The notes under the pieces: model-generated
What the model saw: the letters and a program-made list of their open reading frames with translations, nothing else
What the model was told of the DNA's origin: nothing
Databases searched by the model: none
Source: Candidatus Poribacteria bacterium
Lineage (GTDB): Bacteria; Poribacteria; WGA-4E; WGA-3G
Direction of reading: 5' to 3'
Length of the DNA: 44,706 bases
Assembly (NCBI GenBank): GCA_009841255.1
Contig: VXMD01000012.1
Span: forward strand, 1-44,706
Made by a program: the position numbers and the translations under genes
Shown here: positions 17,436-25,734 of the stretch, in pieces
Numbering within the stretch: position 1 is the first letter of the stretch
Layout of the letters: each line of letters begins with the position of its first letter

Positions 17436-18410
17436 ATGGATAAATTGAACCGAGACCACCTCACAATTCTTCCGCTCCCTGAACGCCAGCACAAGATGAC
17501 GGTCGCAGATATCTATCCGTTAGACGTGGAAACATCGCGCTATGAAAACCCGAACCTCTCCGCCGTTGCAGACCGTATTGTCGAGGCGCATCACGGTGGG
17601 AAACAGGTGATCTGGATGATGGGCGCGCACGTCATGCGACGCGGCAATTCCCGTTTTATCATCGATTTGATGGAACGCGGCATCCTCACGCATGTCGCGA
17701 CGAACGGGGCGTGTGCTATCCACGATTTTGAGCTTGCACACATCGGTGCAACACTCGAAGACGTAGAGGACTACATTTGGGATGGGAAGTTCGGCAATTG
17801 GGAGGAAACCGGACGCTATTTGAACGAAGCGATTGTTCGGGGTTACCGAGACGAAATCGGTTTTGGAGAAGCCGTCGGACGATTAATCCAAGAAGGCGAA
17901 ATGGACATTCCGTTTCCACATCGCGATGTGAGTATGTTTGCCGCGGCGTATCGGTTAGGGATACCCTTCACCGTTCATAAAGGCATCGGATACGACATCA
18001 TCGACCAACACCCGTCTGCTGATTACGCCGCGATGGGATGGACAACGGGTGAGGATTTTCTCCGTTTTGCGCACAGTGTCTCCCAGTTGGAAGACGGTGT
18101 CTTTCTGAACTTAGGTTCCGCTGTGATGGGACCCGAAGTCTACCTCAAAAGCCTTTCAATGGCTCGCAACATTGCAACCCAGCACGGCGAGGAGATTCGA
18201 CATTTCACGACTGCGAACTTCGACCTAATCGACTTTCCGGATTTTCAAGATGAAGGGAAACCTACCGATGCCCACTACTACCATCGTCCCAAGAAAACCA
18301 TCCTCATCCGGACAGTGAAAGACGGCGGTGAGGGTTACCATATCTCCGGAGATTTCTCGGTCACTGTTCCTCACCTATACCGCTTGGTAAACGCGGGGCT
18401 CGCCACGTAA
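17436..18410 (+). CDS. Deoxyhypusine synthase-like protein
   Basis: A protein of about 324 residues of the deoxyhypusine synthase (DHS) family, an NAD-dependent Rossmann-like fold that in eukaryotes and archaea transfers the butylamine group of spermidine to eIF5A. The block G-A-H-V-M-R-R-G-N-S-R-F-I-I-D-L (about residue 64) and the T-N-G-A-C-A-I-H-D-F-E segment are typical of bacterial DHS-like proteins. Near the C-terminus the catalytic-lysine context of true DHS (S-W-G-K) is not seen; the segment reads H-R-P-K-K, so activity cannot be predicted. Bacteria lack eIF5A, so polyamine chemistry such as homospermidine formation is more likely. GTG at 17430 is an alternative start. Convergent with RecG, 7 bp apart. 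Confidence 0.82.
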   Translation: MDKLNRDHLTILPLPERQHKMTVADIYPLDVETSRYENPNLSAVADRIVEAHHGGKQVIWMMGAHVMRRGNSRFIIDLMERGILTHVATNGACAIHDFELAHIGATLEDVEDYIWDGKFGNWEETGRYLNEAIVRGYRDEIGFGEAVGRLIQEGEMDIPFPHRDVSMFAAAYRLGIPFTVHKGIGYDIIDQHPSADYAAMGWTTGEDFLRFAHSVSQLEDGVFLNLGSAVMGPEVYLKSLSMARNIATQHGEEIRHFTTANFDLIDFPDFQDEGKPTDAHYYHRPKKTILIRTVKDGGEGYHISGDFSVTVPHLYRLVNAGLAT

Positions 18411-18417
18411 ACAGAAA

Positions 18418-21276
18418 CTAACCTACGGATGCGATCTCCAAATTGCCGCGCCAGTGTTTCTGTAACATCCGCTTCAATACCTGATGCTCATGCGCGTTCA
18501 GTGCGGGATCGGTTTTGATGAGTGACTCTGCCTCTTTCTTCGCCGCTTCTAAAAGTGTCGCATCGTGAATGATGTTTGCTATCTTGAAATTTGGGACACC
18601 CGATTGGCGTGTGCCAAAGAACTCACCAGGACCCCTGATGTTCAAGTCTGCCTCTGCAATCCGAAACCCGTTGTTCGTCCGAATCATCGCTTGAATCCGC
18701 TGAAAAGAGTCGTCTCCCCGCGGCGAAGCGACAAGGTAACACGCCGATTGATGCGCTCCGCGTCCGACACGTCCGCGCAACTGATGCAATTGGGACAACC
18801 CAAACCGTTCTGCATTCTCAATCACCATCAACGTGGCGTTTGGCACATCAATACCTACTTCAATCACTGTGGTTGAGACCAGAACATCGATGCGTCGATC
18901 CTTGAAGTTCGTCATTACTTCCTGTTTCTCAATAGATTTCATTTGCCCATGCAGAAGTCCGAGACGCAGATCGGGGAATACCTCACTTTGAAGGTGCGCT
19001 GCCATTTCTGTAGCGGCTTTGAGTTCCTCGAGTTTCTCCGACTCCTCAACGAGTGGATAGACGACGTATGCCTGTCTGCCGCGTTGAATCTCCTTCCGAA
19101 CGGTGCTGTATAATTTCTCCCGTTCTTTCTCCCTTATCCAATAGGTCTTAATCGTCTGTCTACCGGGGGGCATCTCATCGATAACAGAGACGTTCAGATC
19201 CCCATAGAGCGTTAATGCCAGTGTTCTTGGAATCGGGGTCGCAGTCATGACGAGTACGTCCGGTGTTGGAGGAGCAGTGGCACGCCGCTTTTGCGTCTCA
19301 TTTGCTGCTTGTGCCTTGTTACGGAGGGTCGCGCGTTGCATCACACCGAACCGATGCTGCTCGTCGATAATAACGAGTCCGAGTCTGTGAAAATCGACCC
19401 CTTCCTGTATCAACGCCTGTGTCCCAACGATGAGATCTGCGGTCCCCTCGGCAATTGCCGCCAGTGCTTCTTCGCGCTCTGATCTCGGTAGGTCGCTTTT
19501 AAGCAGTACAACGTTTATGTTCTCGTTCCCTGCTTGCGTCGCACCCTTGTGCAAACCCGTGAGCATCTCTGAAAGATTGTAATAGTGTTGCTCAGCGAGA
19601 ATTTCAGTAGGCACCATCAGCACGCCTTGATATCCGTTTTCGATAGCACAGAGCAACGCCATCGCCGCAACAACCGTTTTTCCTGAACCGACATCGCCTT
19701 GAATGAGTCGATTCATGACGGTTTGCTGCCGCATATCGTTTTGGATCTCAGCGAACACCCGTTTTTGTGCCCCAGTGAGTTCATAAGGCAGCGAAGCCAA
19801 GAAATCGCGTAATATTGTACCGCCGGTTTCCTCTATAGGAGATCTGCGCTCAGGAGATGTTCCAGGTTCTGCTTCCATTCCGATCCGAAACGCAATACCG
19901 TCCTCCGAGATACGCCGTTCCTTTTTCATCTCCATGCCGACGCTGAGAAGAAAAAACTCCTCAAAAGCGAGCCGTTTTTGTGCTGCTTCCCGATGTGCCT
20001 CTGATGTTGGAAAGTGTATCTCGTTAAGGGCGGATTGTCTGTCAATCAAGCGTTGGCGTTGGCGGAGTGCGAGCGGCAAGATTTCGGGTATCTGTTGTCC
20101 GTATTCATCCAACGCGGTTCGCATCCACGCCCGCAGCATCTTCGCCGTGAGCTTTGCCGTGAGCGGATATTTCGGAACGATTCGATTCGTGTGGATTAGG
20201 TTATCTTCCTCAAACAGTTCAAATTCATAGTCCGTGGCTTGGATTTCATTGTAACGGCGAGCGAATTTTCCACTGACGACAACCTCGGTATCAACGGGAA
20301 GCAGTGCTTTCATAATACCGATACGTCTACCGAAGTTAACGAGGAGTGCGACCCCCGTGCCGTCGTAAATTGAAATCTTACCGATGCGTTTCCCTTTTGC
20401 TGTCGGAGATGATGTGTGATTGACGACCTTACCTTGTATTGTTTCAGGTTCGTCATCTTCCCTTCTTCCGACTCTGTAAATCTCTACCATTTTGGATCGG
20501 TCGATGTAATCACGCGGGTAGTATGCGAGGAAATCACCGACCGTTTGGAGACTGAGCTCCCCTTGAAGCATCTCGGCGCGACGCGGACCAATCCCCTTGA
20601 GATACTGAAGCGGTTGGGATAGAAATTCAAGCGAATCGAGGTCGGTTGAAACAGGGGTGTCTGAGATTGGGACGGATTCTGAATGGCTGTCGGACGTCGG
20701 CGGTCGGCGGTCAGCGGGGCCATTGCCGGCTATTTCTTGCTGATTGCCAATTGGCTGCTGGCTATTTCGTTGTGAGGGAGGGTCTGTGTCTTGGAAAAGG
20801 GGCAAATCTTCTGTTGGTACCGTAGCGGCCGGACGTTCCTGTTTTGGAGACTCGCTTTCCGGTTTACTTTCTACTTCCGCAAAGAGAGACAACATATCCG
20901 TTTGGGCACTTTTTTTCGAACTGACACGCGGCGCCTTTGGCTGTTGACGTGTTTGCGTCGGTTCGGCACGTGTCCCGATGCTCTCCGAGGCGTTTGGTTG
21001 TCCGTGCCGGAGTGCGGTGTCAATTCGTTTTGCTGCCTCCTCAAGTATTCGTTGTCGTTGGGTGGACGACGCGCCGGTGTAATTTTCAAAGAGGTCTGCT
21101 AAACCCTTCAGGACCTCTCTCTCGGCTGTTGATAGTGTGAAGGTCTCACCATTTTTCACCCACAACCGGACATAACTCCCCAATCCGTTGACGACAACAT
21201 CGTCGCGGCACCCCTTTCGGAGCTCTTGTTGAAAGGGACGACGGATAGTGTTAAGGATTTTTGTGAAGTTGTTCAT
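18418..21276 (-). CDS. recG: ATP-dependent DNA helicase RecG with long N-terminal extension
   Basis: A 952-residue RecG. The wedge domain begins near residue 215 (L-Q-Y-L-K-G-I-G-P-R-R-A-E-M-L). Helicase motifs follow in order: G-D-V-G-S-G-K-T-V-V-A (Walker A, near 525), D-E-Q-H-R-F-G-V, T-A-T-P-I-P-R-T-L-A and Q-L-R-G-R-V-G-R-G-A-H-Q-S. RecG remodels stalled forks and branches. Typical proteins are about 680-830 residues; the extra 200 N-terminal residues comprise a short helical region and a low-complexity linker rich in Q, P, S and D (about 110-210). Part of this linker (N-Q-Q-E-I-A-G-N … A-D-R-R-P-P-T-S-D) looks like translated intergenic repeat DNA. No strong ribosome site is seen before the ATG. 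Confidence 0.95.
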   Translation of the reverse strand: MNNFTKILNTIRRPFQQELRKGCRDDVVVNGLGSYVRLWVKNGETFTLSTAEREVLKGLADLFENYTGASSTQRQRILEEAAKRIDTALRHGQPNASESIGTRAEPTQTRQQPKAPRVSSKKSAQTDMLSLFAEVESKPESESPKQERPAATVPTEDLPLFQDTDPPSQRNSQQPIGNQQEIAGNGPADRRPPTSDSHSESVPISDTPVSTDLDSLEFLSQPLQYLKGIGPRRAEMLQGELSLQTVGDFLAYYPRDYIDRSKMVEIYRVGRREDDEPETIQGKVVNHTSSPTAKGKRIGKISIYDGTGVALLVNFGRRIGIMKALLPVDTEVVVSGKFARRYNEIQATDYEFELFEEDNLIHTNRIVPKYPLTAKLTAKMLRAWMRTALDEYGQQIPEILPLALRQRQRLIDRQSALNEIHFPTSEAHREAAQKRLAFEEFFLLSVGMEMKKERRISEDGIAFRIGMEAEPGTSPERRSPIEETGGTILRDFLASLPYELTGAQKRVFAEIQNDMRQQTVMNRLIQGDVGSGKTVVAAMALLCAIENGYQGVLMVPTEILAEQHYYNLSEMLTGLHKGATQAGNENINVVLLKSDLPRSEREEALAAIAEGTADLIVGTQALIQEGVDFHRLGLVIIDEQHRFGVMQRATLRNKAQAANETQKRRATAPPTPDVLVMTATPIPRTLALTLYGDLNVSVIDEMPPGRQTIKTYWIREKEREKLYSTVRKEIQRGRQAYVVYPLVEESEKLEELKAATEMAAHLQSEVFPDLRLGLLHGQMKSIEKQEVMTNFKDRRIDVLVSTTVIEVGIDVPNATLMVIENAERFGLSQLHQLRGRVGRGAHQSACYLVASPRGDDSFQRIQAMIRTNNGFRIAEADLNIRGPGEFFGTRQSGVPNFKIANIIHDATLLEAAKKEAESLIKTDPALNAHEHQVLKRMLQKHWRGNLEIASVG

Positions 21277-21455
21277 ACTTTTTCTATGGTAGCCAGACGC
21301 TGTTGTCCGCGCTAATAATGCCTCTACCTCGCCCTCTTTAAATTTTCATTGAAGCGGTCTGCAACCCAATGATTCTGTGATCAACAGACATACATTCTGT
21401 TAATATATTAGACGCACATTCAGTAAAAACGTTGCATTTCCTTGGCAAAACGGGG

Positions 21456-21484
21456 TTGACATAGGATCGCAAATCGTCTACAAT
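21456..21484 (+). promoter_or_regulatory. Consensus sigma-70-type promoter for the PhyH gene
   Basis: TTGACA (21456-21461) and TACAAT (21479-21484) are separated by 17 bp. The expected start near 21491 leaves a leader of about 45 nt with an AAAGGAGC ribosome site before the ATG at 21536. Confidence 0.8.
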
Positions 21485-21535
21485 CTCCTTAAACCTAACC
21501 GACTTGTAACGTACGCCATTAAAAGGAGCAACACC

Positions 21536-22372
21536 ATGGTATCCCCATACTTGACAGAGGTCCAACAAAAAGAGTGGCAAACGGAGGGGTTTCTGCTTAT
21601 CAAAAACGTCCTGTCACCTACCGAAATTGATACAATTTTGACAGCCGTGGATACAGCGATTGAAACGTATGTCCAAGAAACGCCAAGCCTACAAGGCAAT
21701 AATCGGTTCGGAAAAGGTGCCTATACGATTATCCGCGCAATTGAACACACAGATGCCCTGGATCCGCTCACCGACCACCCGCGTCTCTTCGGGACTATTC
21801 TTTCAATGATGGGTCCCTATCTCCACATCATGGGAACACAAATCTACGTTCGACACCCTGATGCCGAGGCTCTGATGGCGTTTCATACGGATGCGGGTCC
21901 TTCGCTACAACGAATTCATCCGCATCCGGACAGTTTACCGCTACAGTTCAAAGTCCAATTCTTCTTAACGGATCTGACGGAACCGAATCAGGGGAACTTT
22001 ATGTGTGTGCCCGGAAGCCACAAGGTCTCTTTTCCTGAGAACGGTTTTAAAAAAGGCAAATACCCTGAAGGCGCGATTCAGGTGCTTGCGGAGGCAGGAG
22101 ACGCAGTCATTTTTCCGTGGGCATTGTGGCACGGTGTCGGTCCGAATCAGACGGAACGCATCCGCAAAAGCGTGACCTTCCGGTATGGGCAGATGTGGTC
22201 CCGACCTTATGACTATGACAAACTGCCGGCGGACGTTCTCGCGCGGATGACCCCGCGTCGTCGAAGATTGTTCGGCGACATGGGTGAAGACCATCATCCC
22301 ACCGATTACTTCAAACCCCACGATCAACTCGAAGTTATTTGTGCGGACGAGTGGGAGGTCCCACTATTGTAA
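21536..22372 (+). CDS. Phytanoyl-CoA dioxygenase (PhyH) family protein
   Basis: A 278-residue Fe(II)/2-oxoglutarate-dependent oxygenase. The iron ligands are the H-T-D motif near residues 116-118 (M-A-F-H-T-D-A-G) and the distal histidine in A-L-W-H-G-V-G near residue 199; R-I-R-K-S-V-T-F-R shortly after contains the likely 2-oxoglutarate-binding arginine. PhyH proteins hydroxylate diverse small molecules, and the family is greatly expanded in Poribacteria and related lineages. The substrate is not predictable. It has its own consensus promoter and AGGAG-type ribosome site and is followed by two hairpin repeats, so it is probably monocistronic. Confidence 0.9.
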   Translation: MVSPYLTEVQQKEWQTEGFLLIKNVLSPTEIDTILTAVDTAIETYVQETPSLQGNNRFGKGAYTIIRAIEHTDALDPLTDHPRLFGTILSMMGPYLHIMGTQIYVRHPDAEALMAFHTDAGPSLQRIHPHPDSLPLQFKVQFFLTDLTEPNQGNFMCVPGSHKVSFPENGFKKGKYPEGAIQVLAEAGDAVIFPWALWHGVGPNQTERIRKSVTFRYGQMWSRPYDYDKLPADVLARMTPRRRRLFGDMGEDHHPTDYFKPHDQLEVICADEWEVPLL

Positions 22373-22381
22373 GTAATGCGC

Positions 22382-22516
22382 GGGCAGGCACAAGACCTGC
22401 CCCTACGAGGTTTTTTGGGATAGAATTACCGGAATATTTATTGGAAATTCATGTAAGCAATTTTCGCTATTAAATATGCCCATTGCCCATCAATGACGGG
22501 CGGGGAAACCCCGCCC
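22382..22516. repeat. Two dispersed hairpin repeats with CCTACG border
   Basis: GGGCAGG 22382-22388 pairs with CCTGCCC 22396-22402, followed by CTACG. GGGCGGGG 22498-22505 pairs with CCCCGCCC 22509-22516, followed by CTACG. Stem sequences differ but border and layout are the same. They fill the convergent gap between the PhyH and nucleoside hydrolase genes and may serve as bidirectional terminators. Confidence 0.75.
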
Positions 22517-22619
22517 CTACGGGATCTACATCCAACGGAAACACGGGAAATTGATAATTTATTATTCAATATTGCTTAATCTCGCCACTCTTTACGTAGA
22601 TAGGTGTTCCAACAGCCAA

Positions 22620-23543
22620 TTAATCCGTGTGTGCCTGTAATTTCTCAAACAGATCCCGGAAAATCGCATCCCGATCGACACTCGATGCGACGCGCATGAG
22701 GTGGCGACTGTTATCGAAACTCCACGTCGCCGCTTCTGTCAAGATAGGACTGTGGACGATCTCTGTCGGCACCCACGAAGGGTTAATGAGGTACGCCGTT
22801 GCGGATATATCCCATATCACCTTTGACCAAGCGAAATGGTCGCTTGAGTAGTCTTTAAAGATTTCTACGAGGTAATCACCGACCCTGCCTCTCCCTTGCA
22901 CATAGCGTTCCATCTCTGCAACCGTCGTGTGCAGATGTGAGACGACCCCCCGTGCGGGTAACCACACGAACGGTACACCGCAATCTAAAACCACTTGCGC
23001 ACTCGTAAGGTCTTGCATAAGGTTGAACTCTCGGGTGTGTGGCCAGTACAACGGATTCCCCCCAAGCCAGATGACAACGATACGTTTGATGATTTCAGGC
23101 TCTATGAGGATCGCAGAAGCGACGTTCGTTATCGCTCCGACGGCAACGACGTAAAGCGGATCTTCAGGAATTGCTGCCATGGCGCGTTCAATCATATCGG
23201 TCGCGGCATCGCTCGGGACGGGAGTTTCTTTGTCGGAAAGGAACGTTCTGGAACCGCGATAGGCAAACCCGTCGGCAGAGACATTGAGGAAGTCCAAAAG
23301 CCGCAGGATTTCAGCGTAACTTTTTTCCATCCCATCTTCAGCACTCTCTGAGCGGTTGTTGTGGAAAGGAACGGCATACATTGCCTCAACGTTGAGGTGT
23401 TCTGGTGAGAGGAGTGCGTGGACAACGGCAAACTGGTCGTCGATTTCGTTATAGGTGTCAGTGTCAAGGACCATGCGTACCTGCCCCGTTGGGGGTTGGA
23501 GCATCTCTACACGTTTTGACGCTGACAGCGTTGGAAAGTTCAT
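22620..23543 (-). CDS. Nucleoside hydrolase-like protein
   Basis: A 307-residue protein of the inosine-uridine nucleoside hydrolase family, which cleaves the N-glycosidic bond of ribonucleosides using a bound calcium ion. The N-terminal calcium/substrate cluster reads D-T-D-T-Y-N-E-I-D-D-Q-F-A (residues 27-39), longer than the usual D-T-D-x-G-x-D-D, so the spacing of the aspartates is altered. Other family blocks are V-A-V-G-A-I-T-N-V-A-S-A (near 135), R-E-F-N-L-M-Q-D and W-D-I-S-A-T-A-Y-L-I-N-P (near 245). The altered cluster suggests a variant substrate. It stands alone; function in nucleoside salvage is inferred from the family. Confidence 0.85.
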   Translation of the reverse strand: MNFPTLSASKRVEMLQPPTGQVRMVLDTDTYNEIDDQFAVVHALLSPEHLNVEAMYAVPFHNNRSESAEDGMEKSYAEILRLLDFLNVSADGFAYRGSRTFLSDKETPVPSDAATDMIERAMAAIPEDPLYVVAVGAITNVASAILIEPEIIKRIVVIWLGGNPLYWPHTREFNLMQDLTSAQVVLDCGVPFVWLPARGVVSHLHTTVAEMERYVQGRGRVGDYLVEIFKDYSSDHFAWSKVIWDISATAYLINPSWVPTEIVHSPILTEAATWSFDNSRHLMRVASSVDRDAIFRDLFEKLQAHTD

Positions 23544-23849
23544 AGGCGGTTTACCTTCATGTAACGAGATTTTTCTTTAGTATATCACGTTTGGGAAAAG
23601 ATAGGGTTTATTTTTCTGCTATTTCATTTAATGCTTCCTCATTCTCATTATCCCCATAAATCGGTGAAAAAAAAATAAATTTTCATTTTTTTTCAAATTA
23701 TGCACGAAATCGACGTGAAAGTGCAGTCTTTAATAGTAAGAGCCGGAGGTCTCATCAAAAAACGGATTTGTTGGTGCTTCAGGTTGATGATAATACAGTT
23801 AAGTTGCTTAAAATCCAGCTTTCCTTCGGAGAGCAGAAAGGAAAAGTTT
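23544..23849. other. Intergenic, no gene seen
   Basis: About 306 bp between the divergent nucleoside hydrolase and small exported protein genes. It contains A- and T-tracts around 23665-23700 (AAAAAAAATAAATTTTC and TTTTTTTTC), probably promoter-region DNA. An in-frame ATG at 23700 would extend the downstream protein by 50 residues but is not supported. Confidence 0.5.
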
Positions 23850-24167
23850 ATGAAAGGATTAACCTCCAAATTGATTGTCGCTGTCTGTGTCCTCGTGCTA
23901 GGATTTATGGCGTTCGTGCCATTTAACCCACAGGTCGAGGCAGATCCTGTGTATTATATTGTAAAGCACACGACCGTAGATTGTTATGAACGGAGTGGTT
24001 CGTGGATGACGTTTTGTAGAAGTTTTACAGTGACGACTGCATTTCCGGTCCAGCCCTGGAGTGGACATGAAAATGACGCCGTTCACGCCAGCCATTCTCG
24101 TACGAACGATGACGTCGAGTATGGCTCCGTGACGAGAGTCTATTCAAGTTGTAGTTCCTGCTACTAA
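23850..24167 (+). CDS. Small exported cysteine-containing protein, 105 aa
   Basis: The protein begins with a clear signal peptide (basic M-K-G-L-T-S-K, then L-I-V-A-V-C-V-L-V-L-G-F-M-A-F, cleavage likely after V-E-A near residue 31). The mature part of about 74 residues is polar with several cysteines (D-C-Y, F-C-R and a C-terminal S-S-C-S-S-C-Y), which could form disulfides outside the cytoplasm. An AGGAAAAG ribosome site supports the ATG at 23850. I do not recognise a family. It precedes two further exported proteins on the same strand, separated from them by an 18-bp inverted repeat. Confidence 0.65.
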   Translation: MKGLTSKLIVAVCVLVLGFMAFVPFNPQVEADPVYYIVKHTTVDCYERSGSWMTFCRSFTVTTAFPVQPWSGHENDAVHASHSRTNDDVEYGSVTRVYSSCSSCY

Positions 24168-24206
24168 ATGTTACCCAAACTGTCATCTGTTGGGTGAAAT
24201 GCTTAT

Positions 24207-24258
24207 AATCTTCGCGTTGATGCAAGAACAACGGAACCTCTGCATCAACGCGAAGATT
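24207..24258. repeat. Perfect 18-bp inverted repeat upstream of the next gene
   Basis: AATCTTCGCGTTGATGCA (24207-24224) and TGCATCAACGCGAAGATT (24241-24258) are exact inverted copies around a 16-nt loop. No T-run follows on the plus strand. The GAGGAG ribosome site of the next gene begins 3 nt after the right arm. It could be a terminator for the upstream gene, an RNA stabiliser, or a control of translation. Confidence 0.85.
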
Positions 24259-24273
24259 CAGAGGAGAATTTAG

Positions 24274-24906
24274 ATGAAAAAACTGACTGTCGCTGCTATC
24301 ATTTTTATTATTTTCGTAAGCGGTTTTGTGGTCTACACAGAGTGGGATAAAAGAAGATTTATCAACAGCCTGCCCAAACCGCTAAAAGTCAAACAAACTG
24401 TTGAAACGCATTCCCATCATCATCACGAAACTGAACAGGCGGCTCCATCAAATATCGTCGATTTTGGGGCTGAAGTCATTGTCGAAGAGCGCACAGACTC
24501 CGCGCAGCTACCCTCCAATGATGAATCTCAACCTAATGATGAATCTCAACCTAATGATGATTGGCGATTTGATGCTGTACATATAGACGAGCCCGCACAT
24601 CAACACACCAGCCCCTCATTCGAGCAGAGGCTTGAGGTACATCCCGACGAAATGGACCCGGATGAACTCGCAGACATGCTGCTCCAGGGACTACTTCAAC
24701 GGTTTGGAGACATTCCAGAGGTCCACACATTTATGGCATTGAAACGGAGAATGTTTAAAAATGAGCATCTCACCTTGGATGAACGCATTGATTATACGAC
24801 TGCCCAATTGCATCTCTTCCCTCATCCAGAAACTCAGAAAACGCTCGATATTTTTTTAGAGAGAAGAGCCACTCAGTATCCAAGAGGGACTAAACTCGTG
24901 AGGTAA
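24274..24906 (+). CDS. Membrane-anchored hypothetical protein with FGDIP domain
   Basis: A 210-residue protein with an N-terminal transmembrane helix (residues about 4-22) and a large polar remainder, likely outside the cytoplasm. It has a histidine run (S-H-S-H-H-H-H), a tandem N-D-E-S-Q-P repeat encoded by an 18-bp DNA duplication (near residues 84-96), and a C-terminal domain R-F-G-D-I-P-E-V-H-T-F-M-A-L-K … L-T-L-D-E-R-I-D … L-H-L-F-P. That domain is shared with the next gene. Strong GAGGAG ribosome site. Seven bases separate the two genes, so they form an operon. The histidine-rich segment might bind metal. No known family recognised. Confidence 0.75.
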   Translation: MKKLTVAAIIFIIFVSGFVVYTEWDKRRFINSLPKPLKVKQTVETHSHHHHETEQAAPSNIVDFGAEVIVEERTDSAQLPSNDESQPNDESQPNDDWRFDAVHIDEPAHQHTSPSFEQRLEVHPDEMDPDELADMLLQGLLQRFGDIPEVHTFMALKRRMFKNEHLTLDERIDYTTAQLHLFPHPETQKTLDIFLERRATQYPRGTKLVR

Positions 24907-24912
24907 AATTAG

Positions 24913-25527
24913 ATGAAAACATTACTTGGGATTTTTATGCTAACACTCTTGTTATCAGGTTGTGGTGCTAGTCAAAACACAACCTCGCTTGATACCCAGG
25001 ATTCCAAAGAACCTTTTATCCTCGTCAATCCACTCAAGGATGATCCGGAAAATCCCAGCCCGCACAATCCGCTTATCAAGAAATTTGGGGATATCCCGCA
25101 AGTTCGTACGTATATGCGGTTACAGCAAAAATTGTTAAGCGGCACCCCACTGACGCGTGATGAGGCGATCGCTTTCTTTACTGCAGAGTTCCACTTGTAT
25201 CGGTCTCCATCCACGGCAGAAGCCCTAAAGCGACAAAAAGAAAGTAAAAAAAGAGACGAGAAGTTGGGATTCTCCTCTGATCTCCCTGTATTGAGGTACA
25301 CCGGGAAGAAAATAATAGATTTCAGCGGTGTCAACCGTGGCGGCAGTATCAGCGTAACGATGATCGATCCAGATGGGACTAAAACGATAATAGATCCGCG
25401 CCTGAATGACGGCGAACCCCTGCTAATTCCCCCACGAGGAAAATCCGCAGACGCAAGTAATGATAATCGACCCAGATGGTACCAAAACGATTGGGATGAA
25501 AATGATAATGGATCCACGCCTGAATAA
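24913..25527 (+). CDS. Lipoprotein paralogous to the preceding protein; C-terminus out of frame through duplication
   Basis: A 204-residue protein with a lipoprotein signal (L-L-L-S-G-C-G, Cys at residue 17). Its middle domain K-F-G-D-I-P-Q-V-R-T-Y-M-R-L … L-T-R-D-E-A-I-A-F-F-T-A … L-Y-R-S-P matches the domain of the upstream gene, so the two are paralogues. Towards the end, M-I-D-P-D-G-T-K-T-I-I-D-P-R-L-N-D-G-E-P is followed by a second DNA copy of the same segment, shifted by one base, so the last residues (S-A-D-A-S … S-T-P-E) are an out-of-frame translation of the copy. Function unknown; an outer-membrane-anchored partner of the first protein is plausible. Confidence 0.75.
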   Translation: MKTLLGIFMLTLLLSGCGASQNTTSLDTQDSKEPFILVNPLKDDPENPSPHNPLIKKFGDIPQVRTYMRLQQKLLSGTPLTRDEAIAFFTAEFHLYRSPSTAEALKRQKESKKRDEKLGFSSDLPVLRYTGKKIIDFSGVNRGGSISVTMIDPDGTKTIIDPRLNDGEPLLIPPRGKSADASNDNRPRWYQNDWDENDNGSTPE

Positions 25528-25560
25528 CGGCGAACCCCTGCTAATTTCCTCTATAAGGAT
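25360..25560 (+). repeat. Frame-shifting tandem duplication at the 3' end of the lipoprotein gene
   Basis: The segment encoding I-D-P-D-G-T-K-T-I … D-P-R-L-N-D-G-E-P-L-L-I (25360-25433) recurs about 100-118 bp downstream (25460-25550) with a few changes and an 18-bp insertion in the second copy. The offset is 1 modulo 3, so the two copies are in different frames; the second is open in its own frame as M-I-I-D-P-D-G-T-K-T-I. Confidence 0.85.
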
Positions 25561-25734
25561 ACCTTTTGTCAATTGTCTGAATCACGGATTGACGTGGAGG
25601 ACACGGAGGACGCGGATTTTTGGGATATGTCTTAGGGGGCAGCTCAGGGATGCTGTCAAAATACTTACACACCCTTTTAGGCATCAACTTTTTTTGAGTT
25701 ACGAGGTAGTCAGCAAGGCACGATAACAAGTAGT

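Noticed and set aside
23700-23849. Upstream start extending the small exported protein by 50 residues
   Set aside because: The ATG at 23850 has a ribosome site and begins a textbook signal peptide.
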